Source: Diadema setosum
Lineage: Eukaryota; Echinodermata; Echinoidea; Diadematoida; Diadematidae
Direction: 5' to 3'
Length of the DNA: 64,000 nt
Assembly: GCA_033980235.1 (NCBI GenBank)
Contig: CM067067.1
Coordinates: 13,420,401-13,484,400 of the forward strand
Each line of letters opens with the position of its first letter. Positions within the stretch are counted from its first letter, which is position 1. Under the pieces are notes generated by a model that saw nothing but the letters and a program-made list of their open reading frames with translations, was not told where the DNA came from and made no database searches. Below are positions 1-10,913 of this stretch, piece by piece. The position numbers and the translations under genes were made by a program.

Positions 1-204
1 GTGAACAATAGCTATAATAAAAATGTTTCCAGACTAAACCGTCTACAGTTATGGTTTATTGAGAAATATACTGATATAGTTTGGCATTATTGCAAAAATC
101 TTATGTGGTAGGATGCTTTGTAATACAACAGACCTACACATATGCATCAAATGTGATATCTTTAACATCTTTTGAATCACTGCTCCCAAAGGTAAACTGG
201 ACCT

Positions 205-297
205 TTAACCCATTGAGCATGGACCGATCTTGCTACAACACGTATTTCCCTTAGACACCTGCCCGAGTATTCTCGGGGCTCGTCTTCAATGGGTTAA
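205..297. mobile_element. 93-bp palindromic MITE, copy A
   Basis: The ends are perfect inverted repeats of TTAACCCATTGA, and the inside holds a second small hairpin around CCCGAGTATTCTCGGG. Related copies lie at 10080-10372 (interrupted) and 12844-12936 (opposite orientation). The size and palindromic design fit a tiny non-autonomous DNA element. The outermost TTAA could be part of the element or a duplicated target site; the sequence alone does not decide. Confidence 0.65.
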
Positions 298-1496
298 CTA
301 GCTTGCGTATAACAATATACAATCGTTTCTGGAAATTATCTAACTAATCTAAATCTAATAATCTGATGTACAAAAATACTGTTGTCTGTATAATTATAAA
401 TAAATGAAGTTTACTGGCATTGGTTCAGTGCTGCCTCCATCCCCATAAAAAACATAATTGCACTAAAGTTTCCACTTTACAGTATTTTTCAAAAAGTTTT
501 GAAAATTTTGCCATGAAATTCTTCACATGAGGGATACATGATTTTCTTAAAGTGCAGCATCAGTGAAACGTTACAACACAGTGCTTCCTGATTTTGGATT
601 GGCTGTGCAGTATTTCATGTAGGATTAATTTTGTTTTTCATTAGCAGTGATGACAGAAAGCTGTACAAAAGCTTGGGAGGGAAAAAACACACTGCAATTC
701 TTTACTTTTTTTCAAAAAAATTAATTTGGCTTTATAGCTTAGTTGTGAGAGTTTTCTTTTCCTCGGTAATTACTGTTATGACTTTTTTTTTTATATCTAT
801 TTTTTTAAATATCTATTTTTTTAAATATCTATTCAGTATATATCATAATTGCTGCCATGCTTGGCTGTTTTTATTGACTGTTTGAATGTAATGAATATCA
901 GAAATGAATGTATTTAGGTTGTGGGGGGGGGGGGAGGGAAGTGAATTGGAATGAGTACCATAGTACAATATTCCAGAAAATTAAATCTAGTCATGTTGTT
1001 ACTTTCAATGTCTTTTGTATTTCAGGTGAGCGGAACACAGTGTGGATGAAACTCATATTACCCTGTGTCAATAGTGTGTGAGTCTTTGAACAGCTGTATC
1101 AAGTCTGCTCATGCCCCAAATGTAGCTGAAAGAAAAAGCAAACTTCTCTGCCATGTCCCACTCCCAACCACCCTCCGCCGCCCCCCCCCCCCAAATGTGT
1201 CACACTCCACTCATTCAATTACATGCAATGATTCCATCTCGCTCAAAACAAAGACGCATCCATTCGCTAGAGTTGAAACCAATTACTGATAAACACTAGT
1301 GTGAATTACAAAGTTGAGAGCGTGATACACCTGGCTGTTCAATATTCATAGAGTTCTTTATTATCCAATGTAAGGCATCACCATGCAGAAATTTATTGCA
1401 GGTGGTGTAGCAAAAAAGCATAAGCAGCTTTGATTTTTTTTTTTTTGGTCATACTCTCCATCTATGCACTGAATTCTTACATGAAACATAAGCCAT
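298..1496. other. Stretch without recognisable gene
   Basis: AT-rich non-coding sequence. The only structure I see is a 12-base G run near 923-934 and a 12-base C run near 1181-1192. Short open frames here are of low complexity. A pyrimidine tract ending in CAG near 1025 resembles a splice acceptor, but only about 17 codons are open after it. Confidence 0.5.
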
Positions 1497-2152
1497 GTTC
1501 AGACGTATTTTCTAGTCGGAGTAAAATCTTATGGCGCAGCAATTAGAATTCAAATTTATACTATCTTACCACGACCCTGTGTCCACACGACGGTCGAGGG
1601 AAGAAACTCCGACCAATTTACCACGGCCTTCGTGGGGTTCACCGTGGAGGATCGGTGTAACTTCTGGAAATGGTAGCACCGCGCAGGTCGACCATACCAT
1701 TGTTTTGTTTTGTTTTGTTTCTTTTTTCTTTTTTTTACCAGCGGTATTTACCTTTTCCATTCTTGTTGATGAGAATATCTGAGCGCTATGAGCTTCTCAG
1801 TTGTGATCGACTATAGGTTAGAATTGTACTGCACGTGCACGTGTACTCGCATTTGAATCCGGAAGTTTTACCTAGGTGGTATAAGGTTAGTAAGGTCATA
1901 GAAACTCCGAGGGCTTGTCCGCACTGGCAATTTACTCCGACCGGCTAGTCGTGGTAGCGAGATACTCCTGAGAAAACTCAGGAGTATCTTGGTCGGAGGA
2001 AGAGGTCTTGGTAAGTTCCTCCGACTGGAGGAAGTTACCACAACCTTGTTCAGACGGGCACTACTTCGACCTTTCCTCCGAAGTTACTCCGACCAAGCTT
2101 CCTCCGACCCTTCCTCTGAAGTTACTCCGACCAAAACTGCCCTTGTCTGAAC
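1497..2152. mobile_element. MITE with TCGGAGTAA internal repeats
   Basis: The left end GTTCAGACG and the right end GTCTGAACG are inverted, and both are followed inward by a TTTT..GTCGGAGTAA motif. Inside, the words CTCCGACC and GAAGTTACTCCGACC recur many times in both orientations, especially 1915-2140. A perfect hairpin with arms ATACTCCTGAG/CTCAGGAGTAT sits near 1961-1987. A second GTTCAGACGGGC-like end near 2048 suggests an internal duplication or nested copy. No coding capacity is seen. Confidence 0.65.
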
Positions 2153-2533
2153 GCAGCTATAGATTTAACCAGAAATGTATCTAGAGTGCAGCATTTATCA
2201 TGAAGCAGCATAAAATCTGCATAGACAATTTACTCTCTACAACAGTTATATCTGCAAGTATTGTTTATAATTTTTTTTTAATGCTATAGATTTCTTTCCT
2301 TGTTTTAAGTTCTTTTTTTAGTGAATGAAATGTTGTTGGATTTTTTTCTATATTTTTCATTATCTAAATATATGTATTCGTCAGTTTTCTTCATCTCTGT
2401 CCCAGTTCTTGAAGGCCTGTATCTCACCTGCCCCATATCTCACCTGCCCCATGTGAGTACAATTTGCAAGTACTCTATGCAGAGAGGGCATTTTTTGTGT
2501 GTGTGTCTATGAATCACACAGATGACAATAGGC

Positions 2534-2679
2534 GCAGTCACACTGGCAAAAGATTGCGAAGTTTAAGATTGCAATCTTTAAGATCTCGAAGTTTTGCCAG
2601 TGTGACCACAAACTTCCCACTCAAACTAGGGATATTTCCCCCACCCCTCAAAGCCTCAATCTTTTGCCAGTGTGAATGC
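2534..2679. mobile_element. Short MITE, CACTGGCAAAAG ends, copy A
   Basis: Inverted ends of about 20 bases, CACACTGGCAAAAGATTG on the left and CAATCTTTTGCCAGTGTG on the right, enclose 146 bp. An extra internal GTTTTGCCAGTGTGACC near 2591 is a third copy of the end. A diverged relative is at 9072-9190. This is a typical non-autonomous inverted-repeat element with no reading frame. Confidence 0.65.
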
Positions 2680-2772
2680 TAGAAACTGAAATTTCACGAA
2701 GTTTTTCACTTGACCAGTCCACTACCTATTTGTGGGTGGTGCCTGCAAAGCGCACAGCCATTGTGATGTGCG

Positions 2773-3030
2773 GGGGTCCATTTCATTAAATTCTTCAGAG
2801 AGACTTTCTCTCTCCTAAGTCACAGTTAGTAGAGACTTTGTTAAAAACCATTTCATGAAAAAGCTATCGCATAAATCTATCACATAAACTCACACTTAGG
2901 AGAGACTTTTTCTAGAAACCATTTCATGAACAAAGCTAGCACATGAAGTCTCTCCTAACTTGGCAAAACTATCACATAAATCTAGGAGTGATCAGGAGCA
3001 CTCCTAGATTTATGTGATAGCTTTTTGAGA
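2773..3030. mobile_element. GGGGTCC-ended MITE, copy A (one end degraded)
   Basis: The left end GGGGTCCATTTCAT matches the inverted right end of the copy at 8826-8990. Internally, units containing GGAGAGACTTT, AAACCATTTCATGAA and AGCTATCACATAAATCT are repeated two to three times in both orientations. A hairpin CTAGGAGTG..CACTCCTAG lies near 2980-3009. The right end no longer shows the GGACCCC terminus, so it is truncated or diverged. Confidence 0.55.
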
Positions 3031-3099
3031 GAGTCATTGTATCAAACTTCTTTCTCATTTTTGGAGTAATTGACCCCAAATTTGGTATGTGTGACCGCT

Positions 3100-3390
3100 G
3101 TCAAAGGTAGATGTGTCAAGACACCTTTTTCGTTAGTATCACATAATGCGTTGCCATGGCAACGGCAAATTTTCATAAAAATTACACAAATTGTTGTGGA
3201 TCGAACTACTACTCTCAGGTTTAAAGCAATGCAGTTGAAATTCAGCATGAAATCAGATCAATGTAATGTGTAGTTGTGCAAGACACTTTTTTTCCCGTGT
3301 GTGGGTGTGAAGAAATCTATTGCCGTGGCAACAACAGTTTTTTCTATACCAATCATACAAAGAAATATGTGGATTGACCTAACTTCCTTA
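3100..3390. repeat. Diverged tandem pair of about 150 bp carrying an X-box palindrome
   Basis: Two head-to-tail units (about 3108-3215 and 3270-3390) share, in order, a CAAGACAC followed by T-rich sequence, a GTTGCC/CGTGGCAAC block, a TTTT..ATA..AAT block, and TGTGGAT followed by GA(C). The first unit keeps the perfect palindrome GTTGCCATGGCAAC at 3150-3163, a consensus RFX/X-box shape; the second keeps only half of it. No convincing reading frame; the short ORFs on both strands look incidental. Confidence 0.5.
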
Positions 3391-3964
3391 GTTTTTTAGA
3401 ATTTGACCTAAATTTTCAATGCAAAGAGATTTTGGGGAGAAAAATACAAAATGCATTTTCAACCCCTGCTGGTGCAAACATCATGGAATACAGCCTAGAT
3501 AATTGATGTAATCATCGCGATCCCGCTGGGCGCACACAGCGTAAGATAAGTTGAATAATGCATGTTACTCTGCTTGCACCCATGTTCAGAAAAAAAAGTA
3601 ACAAATGTTTTTAAGACAATGTGATTTTGTTTATTAAAATTTTATACTGTGTTTCACAAATGATATTTTCATTCTTTCAGAATGGTTCAATACACGAGGA
3701 AGAGATAGGTGTAGAAAGGATTACGAATTCAACCCTGCCGTGCACTTTTCAAGAAGGCATGCACAACACACGCGAAGAGATTTTTTGGAAAAAAAAAAAG
3801 AACGCGTTTTCAACCCCTTTTTTTTTATTCTTTTGGTATCAACTCACAAATGATTCCTTTTTGTTCTTTTTCAATAATAATGATCCACTTACTTGTGTAA
3901 TAACAACACAAAGACTGCTCATAAGTTTGATTGCTTGGTATATGTGACTCCATGCTTATATTTT

Positions 3965-4058
3965 CTTTGTTTTTTGTGCGTACGGTTATAACGAGGAACC
4001 GGTTATAACGAGGCAATATTGGTGGTCCCACAGACCTCGTTATAACGGGGTTTCACTG
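3965..4058 (-). mobile_element. pogo/Tigger-like transposon end (fragment)
   Basis: Read on the minus strand from 4058 the sequence starts TA-CAGTGAAACCCCGTTATAACGAGG. This CAGTGAAACC..TTATAACGAGG signature at a TA dinucleotide is typical of pogo/Tigger-type terminal repeats. Further inward, GGTTATAACGAGG appears twice in inverted orientation. I do not find a matching distal end or any transposase frame, so this is a fragment or a very short derivative. Confidence 0.5.
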
Positions 4059-5154
4059 TATATACATTGATTTTGAAAGATTAAATCCATATATATATAG
4101 TGGTAAAAACTATCATATGTTGCATTCAACCTGTCTGCATCACCCTCGGCAAGCTCCATGCCTTGAGAATCTATATGAAAGAAAAAAGAAAGAAAGGAAA
4201 AAAGAAATACAAATATGGAAAAACAAATATTGGTTACATACTGAAATTTTATGACATGCAATTCATCCCCTCTGCCTGACATTATACAGAGTGTTAAAAT
4301 ATGTGGGCTTACAGTTGAATGAATACACACACGACTGGCACACATATCATTACACAGAACTACTTTTCAGCAATTTCTTATACAGTATATTAGAAACAGT
4401 TAAACTTAACAGCATCTACGAAAAAAACTAAGAAAATCGTCTGGGATGTCATACACAAGAATTAGTGTAGCGGATTCTTCCTGATAACAAAAAAGGTGTG
4501 ACACAGACTCAAAATGAGAATGTGATTGTGACTTTAAACACTCCTCTGACAGAACGTTATACATTCGTGACTTTTTAAAAAGGATTGTTACTTATGTCAG
4601 GCAAGCTGGGGGTTCCAAAATAAACAGAAAGATGATTTAATGGGTTATGCAACAAATCAGCTGCATTGCTATGACAGTGCGTTAATCAACTAATGTGAGC
4701 CGTACTGAATTCCCAATTGTGGCTGATATAGACATAAACATTAAATCAACTCCCAACTGGGGTGTATAAATGCACTAATTTCTTCATTTCTTGTGTGGAA
4801 CAGTTCACATATAGAGGTGACATGGTTTGTCCACCAAGTCTACAATAATTGCTAAGATAAGAAAGACCGAATTACCTGTAACTGATATGTCATCAACAGA
4901 GGTTGCCTATTTTCAACTGTTATTCAAGTTGTTTATTTTGTAAAATCTTAAATACCATACAAACAAAAACATCAGATGCACAAATGGGATAGTTGGAAAA
5001 TATCTCAGATGGGTGTACATCTTTATTAAACAAGCAAAAGCAACAAAATGTTCATTAATGGTTATCAATCTTGTAAGATATATTATGTGAACGACAAGTT
5101 GTAATTGCCAGTTTTCAAAGTTTGAATCACTATGTAATGAGCCCCTGTTAGCAA

Positions 5155-5258
5155 ATTGTAAGAGTATGAGGTAGTTTTAGTAATGAATGAGAGGGGAAAT
5201 TGATAACAAGCATTCACTTTAGATGATCAAGATAACATGATTTCTCAACTTGCTTCAA
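5155..5258. repeat. Dispersed repeat, copy 1 of a local pair
   Basis: This block begins ATTGTAAGAGTATGAGGTAG and aligns by eye, with moderate divergence, to 5650-5752, sharing GATAACAAGCATTCA, AAGATAA and TTGCTTCA-type words. A second shared word, TTGATTTTGAAAGA, occurs at about 4069 and 5547. The two parts are about 1 kb apart in copy 1 and only 100 bp apart in copy 2, so one copy carries an insertion or the other a deletion. Confidence 0.45.
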
Positions 5259-5649
5259 TAGCTAAAATAACATACCAAATGAAGATGGTAGAATATCCAT
5301 GACAATGTCACTTGACTTTTCCATTTGCATCTTGCCCCCCAGTCCTTAACTCTGAACTGGATGAAGTTTACCTGTTGTCTGGTCCTTGGCTGTTTGGAGT
5401 TTATTCAATATACAAGAACAGTTAATATCTCACAAACAAAACACAGAGTGCATGACATGGGACATTAGAAAGTGTATGTATGTTAGAGATGGGTGCTTAG
5501 CCTTTGCTATAACAAGCTATAGAAATCAAATTGAAAAGCCCTACCATTGATTTTGAAAGACTGAATTCACTAGTATCTACTGATAAGCTGTAAATAGGAC
5601 ATTTCACAGTTTAAAATGATTAGCTATGTCAAATATTCTTGTTTCAAAC

Positions 5650-5752
5650 ATTGTAAGAGCATGAGGTTGTTTTGATACTAGAAAAGGGAGAGGGTAATAA
5701 CAAACAATCATAGTACATTATTAAGATAATGTGATTGCTAAAGTTTGTTTCA
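5650..5752. repeat. Dispersed repeat, copy 2 of a local pair
   Basis: Diverged match to 5155-5258, beginning ATTGTAAGAGCATGAGGTTG. It is followed at once by a C-rich run (about 5782-5797) that may mark the edge of the unit. No coding content. Confidence 0.45.
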
Positions 5753-6041
5753 GGAGCTTGATACATGTAGACATGCAGGTACCCCCCCCCCCCCTCCCCG
5801 TGCCATGATTTATCTCTTTTCAATTGGATCAGTATGCCATATTCTACAGATATTGAAATAAAAAAAATGCACACAACAGTTGTTTCTAGAAAGGTCACTA
5901 TTAATTGGATAAGAATGTTTGTTTTCAATTACCAAGATGGACATTACAGCAAACATTGTTTTCAATATTTCCTGTCTAACACTATTCAACAATTTGATGA
6001 AAAAATGTAAATAATGTTGTAATTGTAGTATTTGAAAATAT

Positions 6042-6300
6042 ATTCAATTCAATTCTATTCAATAGTTTATTTATTTCCATCATCAAAAAGAAAAGAAAAA
6101 AATCCAAAGTGATACAATTTTACAATTTTTTCATTTTTCTCAGGCTCGTCTGATAAGGGATTTTTTTTTTTGTCAAATACAATATAAAGTATATGCACGA
6201 ATGATGTCATAAAAAAGAAACAATGCACTTTGCCATAGCAACAGAAATAGTAAATAATCACAATGATGGAAAACAGTGTTCCACTGAAAAATATACATAT
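6042..6300 (-). mobile_element. 3' tail fragment of a CR1-like non-LTR retrotransposon
   Basis: On the minus strand this segment ends with AATAAATAAAC followed by GAATTGAATTGAAT repeats. The retrotransposon at 23511-25526 ends with a very similar arrangement (AATAAACC then TTGAATTGAATTGA). No reverse-transcriptase frame is left, so this would be a heavily 5'-truncated copy. The upstream (right) limit is not visible and the coordinate is a guess. Confidence 0.35.
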
Positions 6301-8415
6301 ACAGATATGTTGTCTGCTAAAATAGTATTAGCTGAAATACTTGTATTCTGCTGAAGGTGACCATGCCGGTAGCTAAGTCTCGATGAAGTTCAGTAGCAGT
6401 CTAGCTGTGGAGAAGATGGAAGTTCAGCAGTTTGGTTCTGTGTTCAGTGAAGTTCAGCAACTGACTCTGGACTTTGTGAGATGCAGAAGTCTGATTGTAG
6501 CAGTCTGACTGATGTTTCAATCTAACACTATAATTAATAATGTGAATACAAAATAGAAAGTGTGTTTTCAAACTGTTGTTTGATTTTACAAGATTTTACA
6601 CAATATCTAGAATCAGTATGAAATTTGAAATCAGTTCACATGTTTTTGCAGCTTAAATATATAAAGGACCTTATATTATTATTTGGTTTTTTTTGGGGGG
6701 GGGATGATTAAAAGACACACTACTAGTATTTGAGTCGTCTCAATTCAACATGTGTTAGCCTATAGTTTGGGGTATTAAGACTTCGTGAGGTTCTAGATCT
6801 TGTCAATAGGCATCCATGTTGCAAGGTCTACATCTACCTAAGATTTGGTAGTACCAGCTGTACTGTGGCTTCACATTCGGGTTGGTCGCAGTTACAGCCT
6901 GAGATGCAGCCACATTCGGACTCTGATCATCACCTGTTGTCATGTCATCATGAATTAAATTGCTAAAAGAAGTTGTGTAAGCGCTACTACCATCGGAGTA
7001 TGGACCTATAGAATCTACTAACTGCTTAGATAGAAGACCTATTAACTTCCTTACTGATGAGTGATAGGCCTACTGATGTTAGTGATAATGTGTTTAATTA
7101 GATCTAGGAATACCAAGGCTAAGGGTCTAGTCTGGTTTACTTATACACCGGATAAGTAGTATCTAGGTCAGTAGGTGCTACGCAGGATCACTATACTACT
7201 GGATTCTAACGTTAGATGTATAGACATCTGGTAGTATAGCAGTAGAATTCTAGGTTCCATGCCTATGATTCATTTAGGTGAACATCATTCTCTATCTATT
7301 GCAACACATGCATTGCGATTATAGTGCTGTATGCACTTAGAATTGTTGCAGATAGCTTTCAAGTCTGAACCAAGATCTCAACCATGGTTTCCAATTTATA
7401 TTCTGTGTAGACCTGGATCTACGTACTACTACTACTACTAGTACTTTAGTACTAGATCTAGTCTAACCACTGTCAGACTCTCTAGATAATACTACTGGCC
7501 CTAACCCCGGGGCACTCTCTGCAAGGTGTACACAGTGCTTCGCGTTCGGGCTGGTCGCAGTTATAACCCCTAGTACTTTGCAAGTTTTGGTTGTAGACCT
7601 ATAGTAAGGTTAGTAACATTAGGACTTGTAAACGTAACAATGACACACCACACAGGTAAAGTTACAGCCAGTTCTCTGTGACATGCTAACACTAAAGTTC
7701 ACGTTAGGTCCTACAAACATTAGGCCTAGGCTAGGCCCATAATTCTGTGGGACAAAATAACCTAGATTTTCCAGACGGAAAAAAACAAACAAACAAACAA
7801 ACAGATCTTTCCTGTCGATTTGACACAAAACGGAAAATTTGTATCACTTCTGAATACTATCCACACAGCTAAATGTGTAATTATCTAGACACGTTTTTTC
7901 AAAAAAAAATGATAATAAAATGAAGACCAATTCTTGATATGAAATTTCCAGTTGCTTCTTTGATCTCTTCACTATTCAGGCCTTAACTTACCTGCAATTC
8001 ACCCATACATGAACAAATCGGGCAATTGCTCTCGTGAAATATCTGCACGCTAAATATATCATAAAAATCGACCCACAAACATTTCACTAACCATGCTAAC
8101 AAACTACTTAACTCAGCTGGCTATTTGGTCATTCAAACAAACAGCAATGTGGCTACTTGGAACTATTGTGATGACGCTACTACCTGTACAATTAGATCTA
8201 CATCTAGCTAGCCCTTGGAGAATTGTAGAAGGTTCGAACAAAAATATATCCAAATAATATCACATTATGAATCCACTTGCATTACTTTTCAATTGCAGAC
8301 AGCTTTAAATATACTTACTGATAGAAATGTGTACTAGTAGCGGTGTAGAATGCAACTTGGCCTTTAGGATCTTGCCTCCATCGTAGATCTGTAAGTTGCC
8401 TCTGCGCTGTTATGT
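6301..8415. other. Stretch without recognisable gene
   Basis: No exon-like segment found. Two short direct repeats containing TTCGGG(T/C)TGGTCGCAGTTA lie near 6877 and 7544, about 670 bp apart. A (TAC)n/AGTAC-rich patch lies at 7424-7460 and an (AAAC)n run near 7780-7801. The stretch 6750-7500 is rich in TAGATCT and related palindromic words. Confidence 0.45.
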
Positions 8416-8738
8416 GGTAAGCACTATTTAGGCACCCGTCCCGCTTCATCATGAATATTCATCAGGCAGTAAGATACTGTACTAGTAAATGGCAGAACAC
8501 TGGATACGTGCCATAGAATGTAAAAACGTATCGCCGGGAAATATAAAAATCTCGAAAAATTGCATCAGCGGGGAATGTTAAAACGTCTCGCCGGGAGATG
8601 GAAAAATGTTTAGTTTTGCTGGGAAATGTAAAAACGCTGCCGGGAAATGTAAAAATCATGTATTTCCATGGTATTACGGATACATGTAGATGATGAATAT
8701 TCATGATGAAGTGGGACGGGTGCCCAAATAGTGCTTAC
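8416..8738. mobile_element. 323-bp MITE with 49-bp terminal inverted repeats and an internal minisatellite
   Basis: The arms 8416-8464 and 8690-8738 are inverted copies with two visible mismatches; they start GGTAAGCACTATTT and include CATCATGAATATTCATCA. Between them is an irregular tandem array of about five units built on GCCGGGAAATGTAAAAA (8525-8660). The long arms and absence of a transposase frame mark a non-autonomous DNA transposon; the array probably expanded inside it. The 80-codon minus frame across it is a by-product of the repeats. Confidence 0.8.
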
Positions 8739-8825
8739 CTATCTTATGTAGCGACTGCACACTGCATGTAACACAATAGGGAGAACATGTTAATGATATG
8801 CTAATGAAATGTTAATTAGTATTAA

Positions 8826-8990
8826 CCTCGAACATGACGATTGAAATAATGAAAGTCTCTCATAGCTTAGGAGAGACTTCGTGAAATGGTTTTTACTTCT
8901 CCGTGAAAGTCTCTCCTAGCTATGAGCGACTTTGGCCATTCTAAGATTTATGTGAAAGCTTTTATGTGATAGCTTCATGAAACGGACCCC
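8826..8990. mobile_element. GGGGTCC-ended MITE, copy B
   Basis: The right end TTCATGAAACGGACCCC is the inverse of the left end of the copy at 2773. The interior carries the same AGTCTCTCCTAGC, GAAATGGTTTTTA and TTTATGTGATAGCTT words as that copy. The left end is worn (start position approximate). Non-coding. Confidence 0.55.
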
Positions 8991-9071
8991 AGGTGTTTAT
9001 TGTTACATCACAATCATGAGCAATCGGACGGCATACTCTTTTCATCTTTCTTGCACATATGCACTATTGAC

Positions 9072-9190
9072 TCAAACTTCTCGATCCAAAGATTGAGAAG
9101 TTTTGCTGCCAGTGTTGAACGGATGACATAAGGTTGCGAAGACCTAGTGATCTTAAACTTCTCAATCTTTTGACCGATCGGTGTGACTGT
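9072..9190. mobile_element. Short MITE, CACTGGCAAAAG family, copy B (diverged)
   Basis: The right end CAATCTTTTGACCGATCGGTGTGACTG resembles the end of the 2534-2679 element, and AGTTTTGCTGCCAGTGTTG near 9098 resembles its internal end copy. The left boundary is uncertain. Confidence 0.4.
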
Positions 9191-10079
9191 GTCTATTGAC
9201 AATGATCAGCTGATGCACTTTGGGTTGCTCTTAGAGTATATTGAGAAAGAATGGTGCATTGGGTAGGAGAAGCTTCTGAGTTTGATATATATAATGTAAC
9301 TGCTCCATTCACAGATACTTTAGTACCTCATTCTTTCTTCATCAATTTCCCTGTACCTCAAGAAGAATTCAAATCTCCTGAGATCTTTCTTCTTTCTTTC
9401 TTTCTTTTTTTGCCAAAAAGCCAAGTACCTATGTACATTTAATATTACAGCAACTGAAGATTTGTCTTTTGATTACATTTTTACCTATTTCAATTACAAA
9501 TGTAGACCAAAGAAGAGCAAAAAATAGTAGAAAATAAAAACTAGTTTTTTCTTTTCACCTCAAATGAGAAGAATTTAAGCATGATGAAAAATACAAAGTC
9601 TTCACTAAACACGTTAGGACAATTGTGAAGTTTCTATTTTAGTTACAAGCAATTCACTCTGAAATAATTAGTACACCTTAATGCAGGGGGAGGGAAAAAA
9701 TTACTTTGGCAGTTCCCATAATTGGAGTTTTCCCCTGGCTGGTTTGATTTAATTAATAATGCCCCCCCCCCTCCCCCCACACCCCCTAGGTCAAAAACTG
9801 GTGCACGAGACATTAATGTTAGGAAGAAATGTGAGATAATGCCCAGTGGGTATGGAGTGAGAATGAAGGCTAGTCTTCAGAGATGCAGGTAGTCAGTCAC
9901 TTCTTCTCTCTATCCTTTGTGAATCACAGCACAGTTTTTTATGTGCCAGGTAGTTTACTCTGTCTCGGGATCACAAAGCCATTCTAGATTCTGGGACTTT
10001 CTAGGGGGAATGATTTAAAATGTGCCTCTGACCACATGAAACTCGCCTTACAGCAAATCTGGTTCAAGATGGATGGATG

Positions 10080-10372
10080 TTAACCTGTCGAGGACATGGT
10101 GATTTTGCCATAACACGCATTTCTCATGGATACCCGCCGGAGTGTACTCGGGATTACTGTAAAACGAGGAATGTTCGCGTGCATTTTAATTTCGCGAGCA
10201 GCAACATTCGCGAAATTAAAATGCACTCGAAAGTTCTTGCCTACACAATATGCATAGGATGCCAGTGGCAAGTGGCGAAAATTTCATGCTCCGAGAAAGG
10301 CCGTCGGCTCCAATTCGCGAAATTTTCATGCCGTGAATATATTGTGTTTTACAGTAGTCTTCAACTGGTTAA
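10080..10372. mobile_element. 93-bp palindromic MITE, copy B, interrupted by a nested element
   Basis: The flanks 10080-10156 and 10357-10372 together reconstitute the same palindromic unit as 205-297 (TTAACC..GTCGAGGACATGG at one side, GTCTTCAACTGGTTAA at the other, with an ACTCGGG half-hairpin). The insertion point is inside the short CCCGAG/CTCGGG hairpin. The older element is therefore at least as old as the one nested in it. Confidence 0.65.
10157..10354. mobile_element. TA-flanked MITE with CTGTAAAAC ends, copy A (nested)
   Basis: The left end CTGTAAAACGAGG and the right end GTTTTACAG are inverted and flanked on both sides by TA, the target duplication expected of the Tc1/mariner superfamily. 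The interior is rich in TTCGCG and GCGAAATT words in both orientations. A relative of similar size is at 53221-53430. It has no transposase frame; mariner ancestry rests on the TA duplication only. Confidence 0.7.
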
Positions 10373-10564
10373 GGGAGGGCAGGATGAAGGCCGCTTGAAA
10401 AAGCATATAGTACCCTTTCGTGGTGCAGAAAATAACTCCAATTTTAAAAGTGAAAACCCATTCCATGGTTACGTTGACCACAAAAATTGAAGTGGAAAAA
10501 AAAAGAATAGAAGTTTCATCAAAATCAGTGGGTAAAAAGCTACAGAAGATTCAAATTTAAAATT

Positions 10565-10672
10565 TAAAATCTTAAAGAGAACATTGAGGAGTACCACATG
10601 AACACCGAAAGGTGGGCCTGTGGCCTGCGCTATACAAATGGCCACTATAATCATTATTATTATAATTATATG
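10565..10672 (+). mobile_element. Retroposon (LINE/SINE) 3' end with ATT-type tail
   Basis: The segment ends with GGCCTGCGCTATACAAATGG followed by an (ATT)n-like tail at about 10640-10672. A GCGCTATA(C/T)AAATG motif before an ATT repeat is a common 3' terminus of invertebrate LINE/SINE retroposons. The 5' limit is not defined. Confidence 0.4.
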
Positions 10673-10913
10673 CATATTCGATATGGCAACACTCAAAAGT
10701 CTCCTGTCAGTAATTCATTGTTATACATTGTTGGTAACCATGGGCAGAGTTTGTTGATTACAGTGATCTCTTTTCTGAATTCTGTCCAAAATCGTATTAA
10801 CATTTTGGGAAGAAATTATCAAATAATTATTATCATTATTGTAATTACATTTAACCACATCATAACAGGGACGAATTAGCATGGGAGTTATCATTGGCCA
10901 ATCGCTAAAGCTA

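Noticed and set aside
8990..9000. Possible tRNA or other RNA gene signals (GGTTCGA-like words near 8231 and 32483)
   Set aside because: The words are isolated; no cloverleaf with matching A and B boxes can be built around them.
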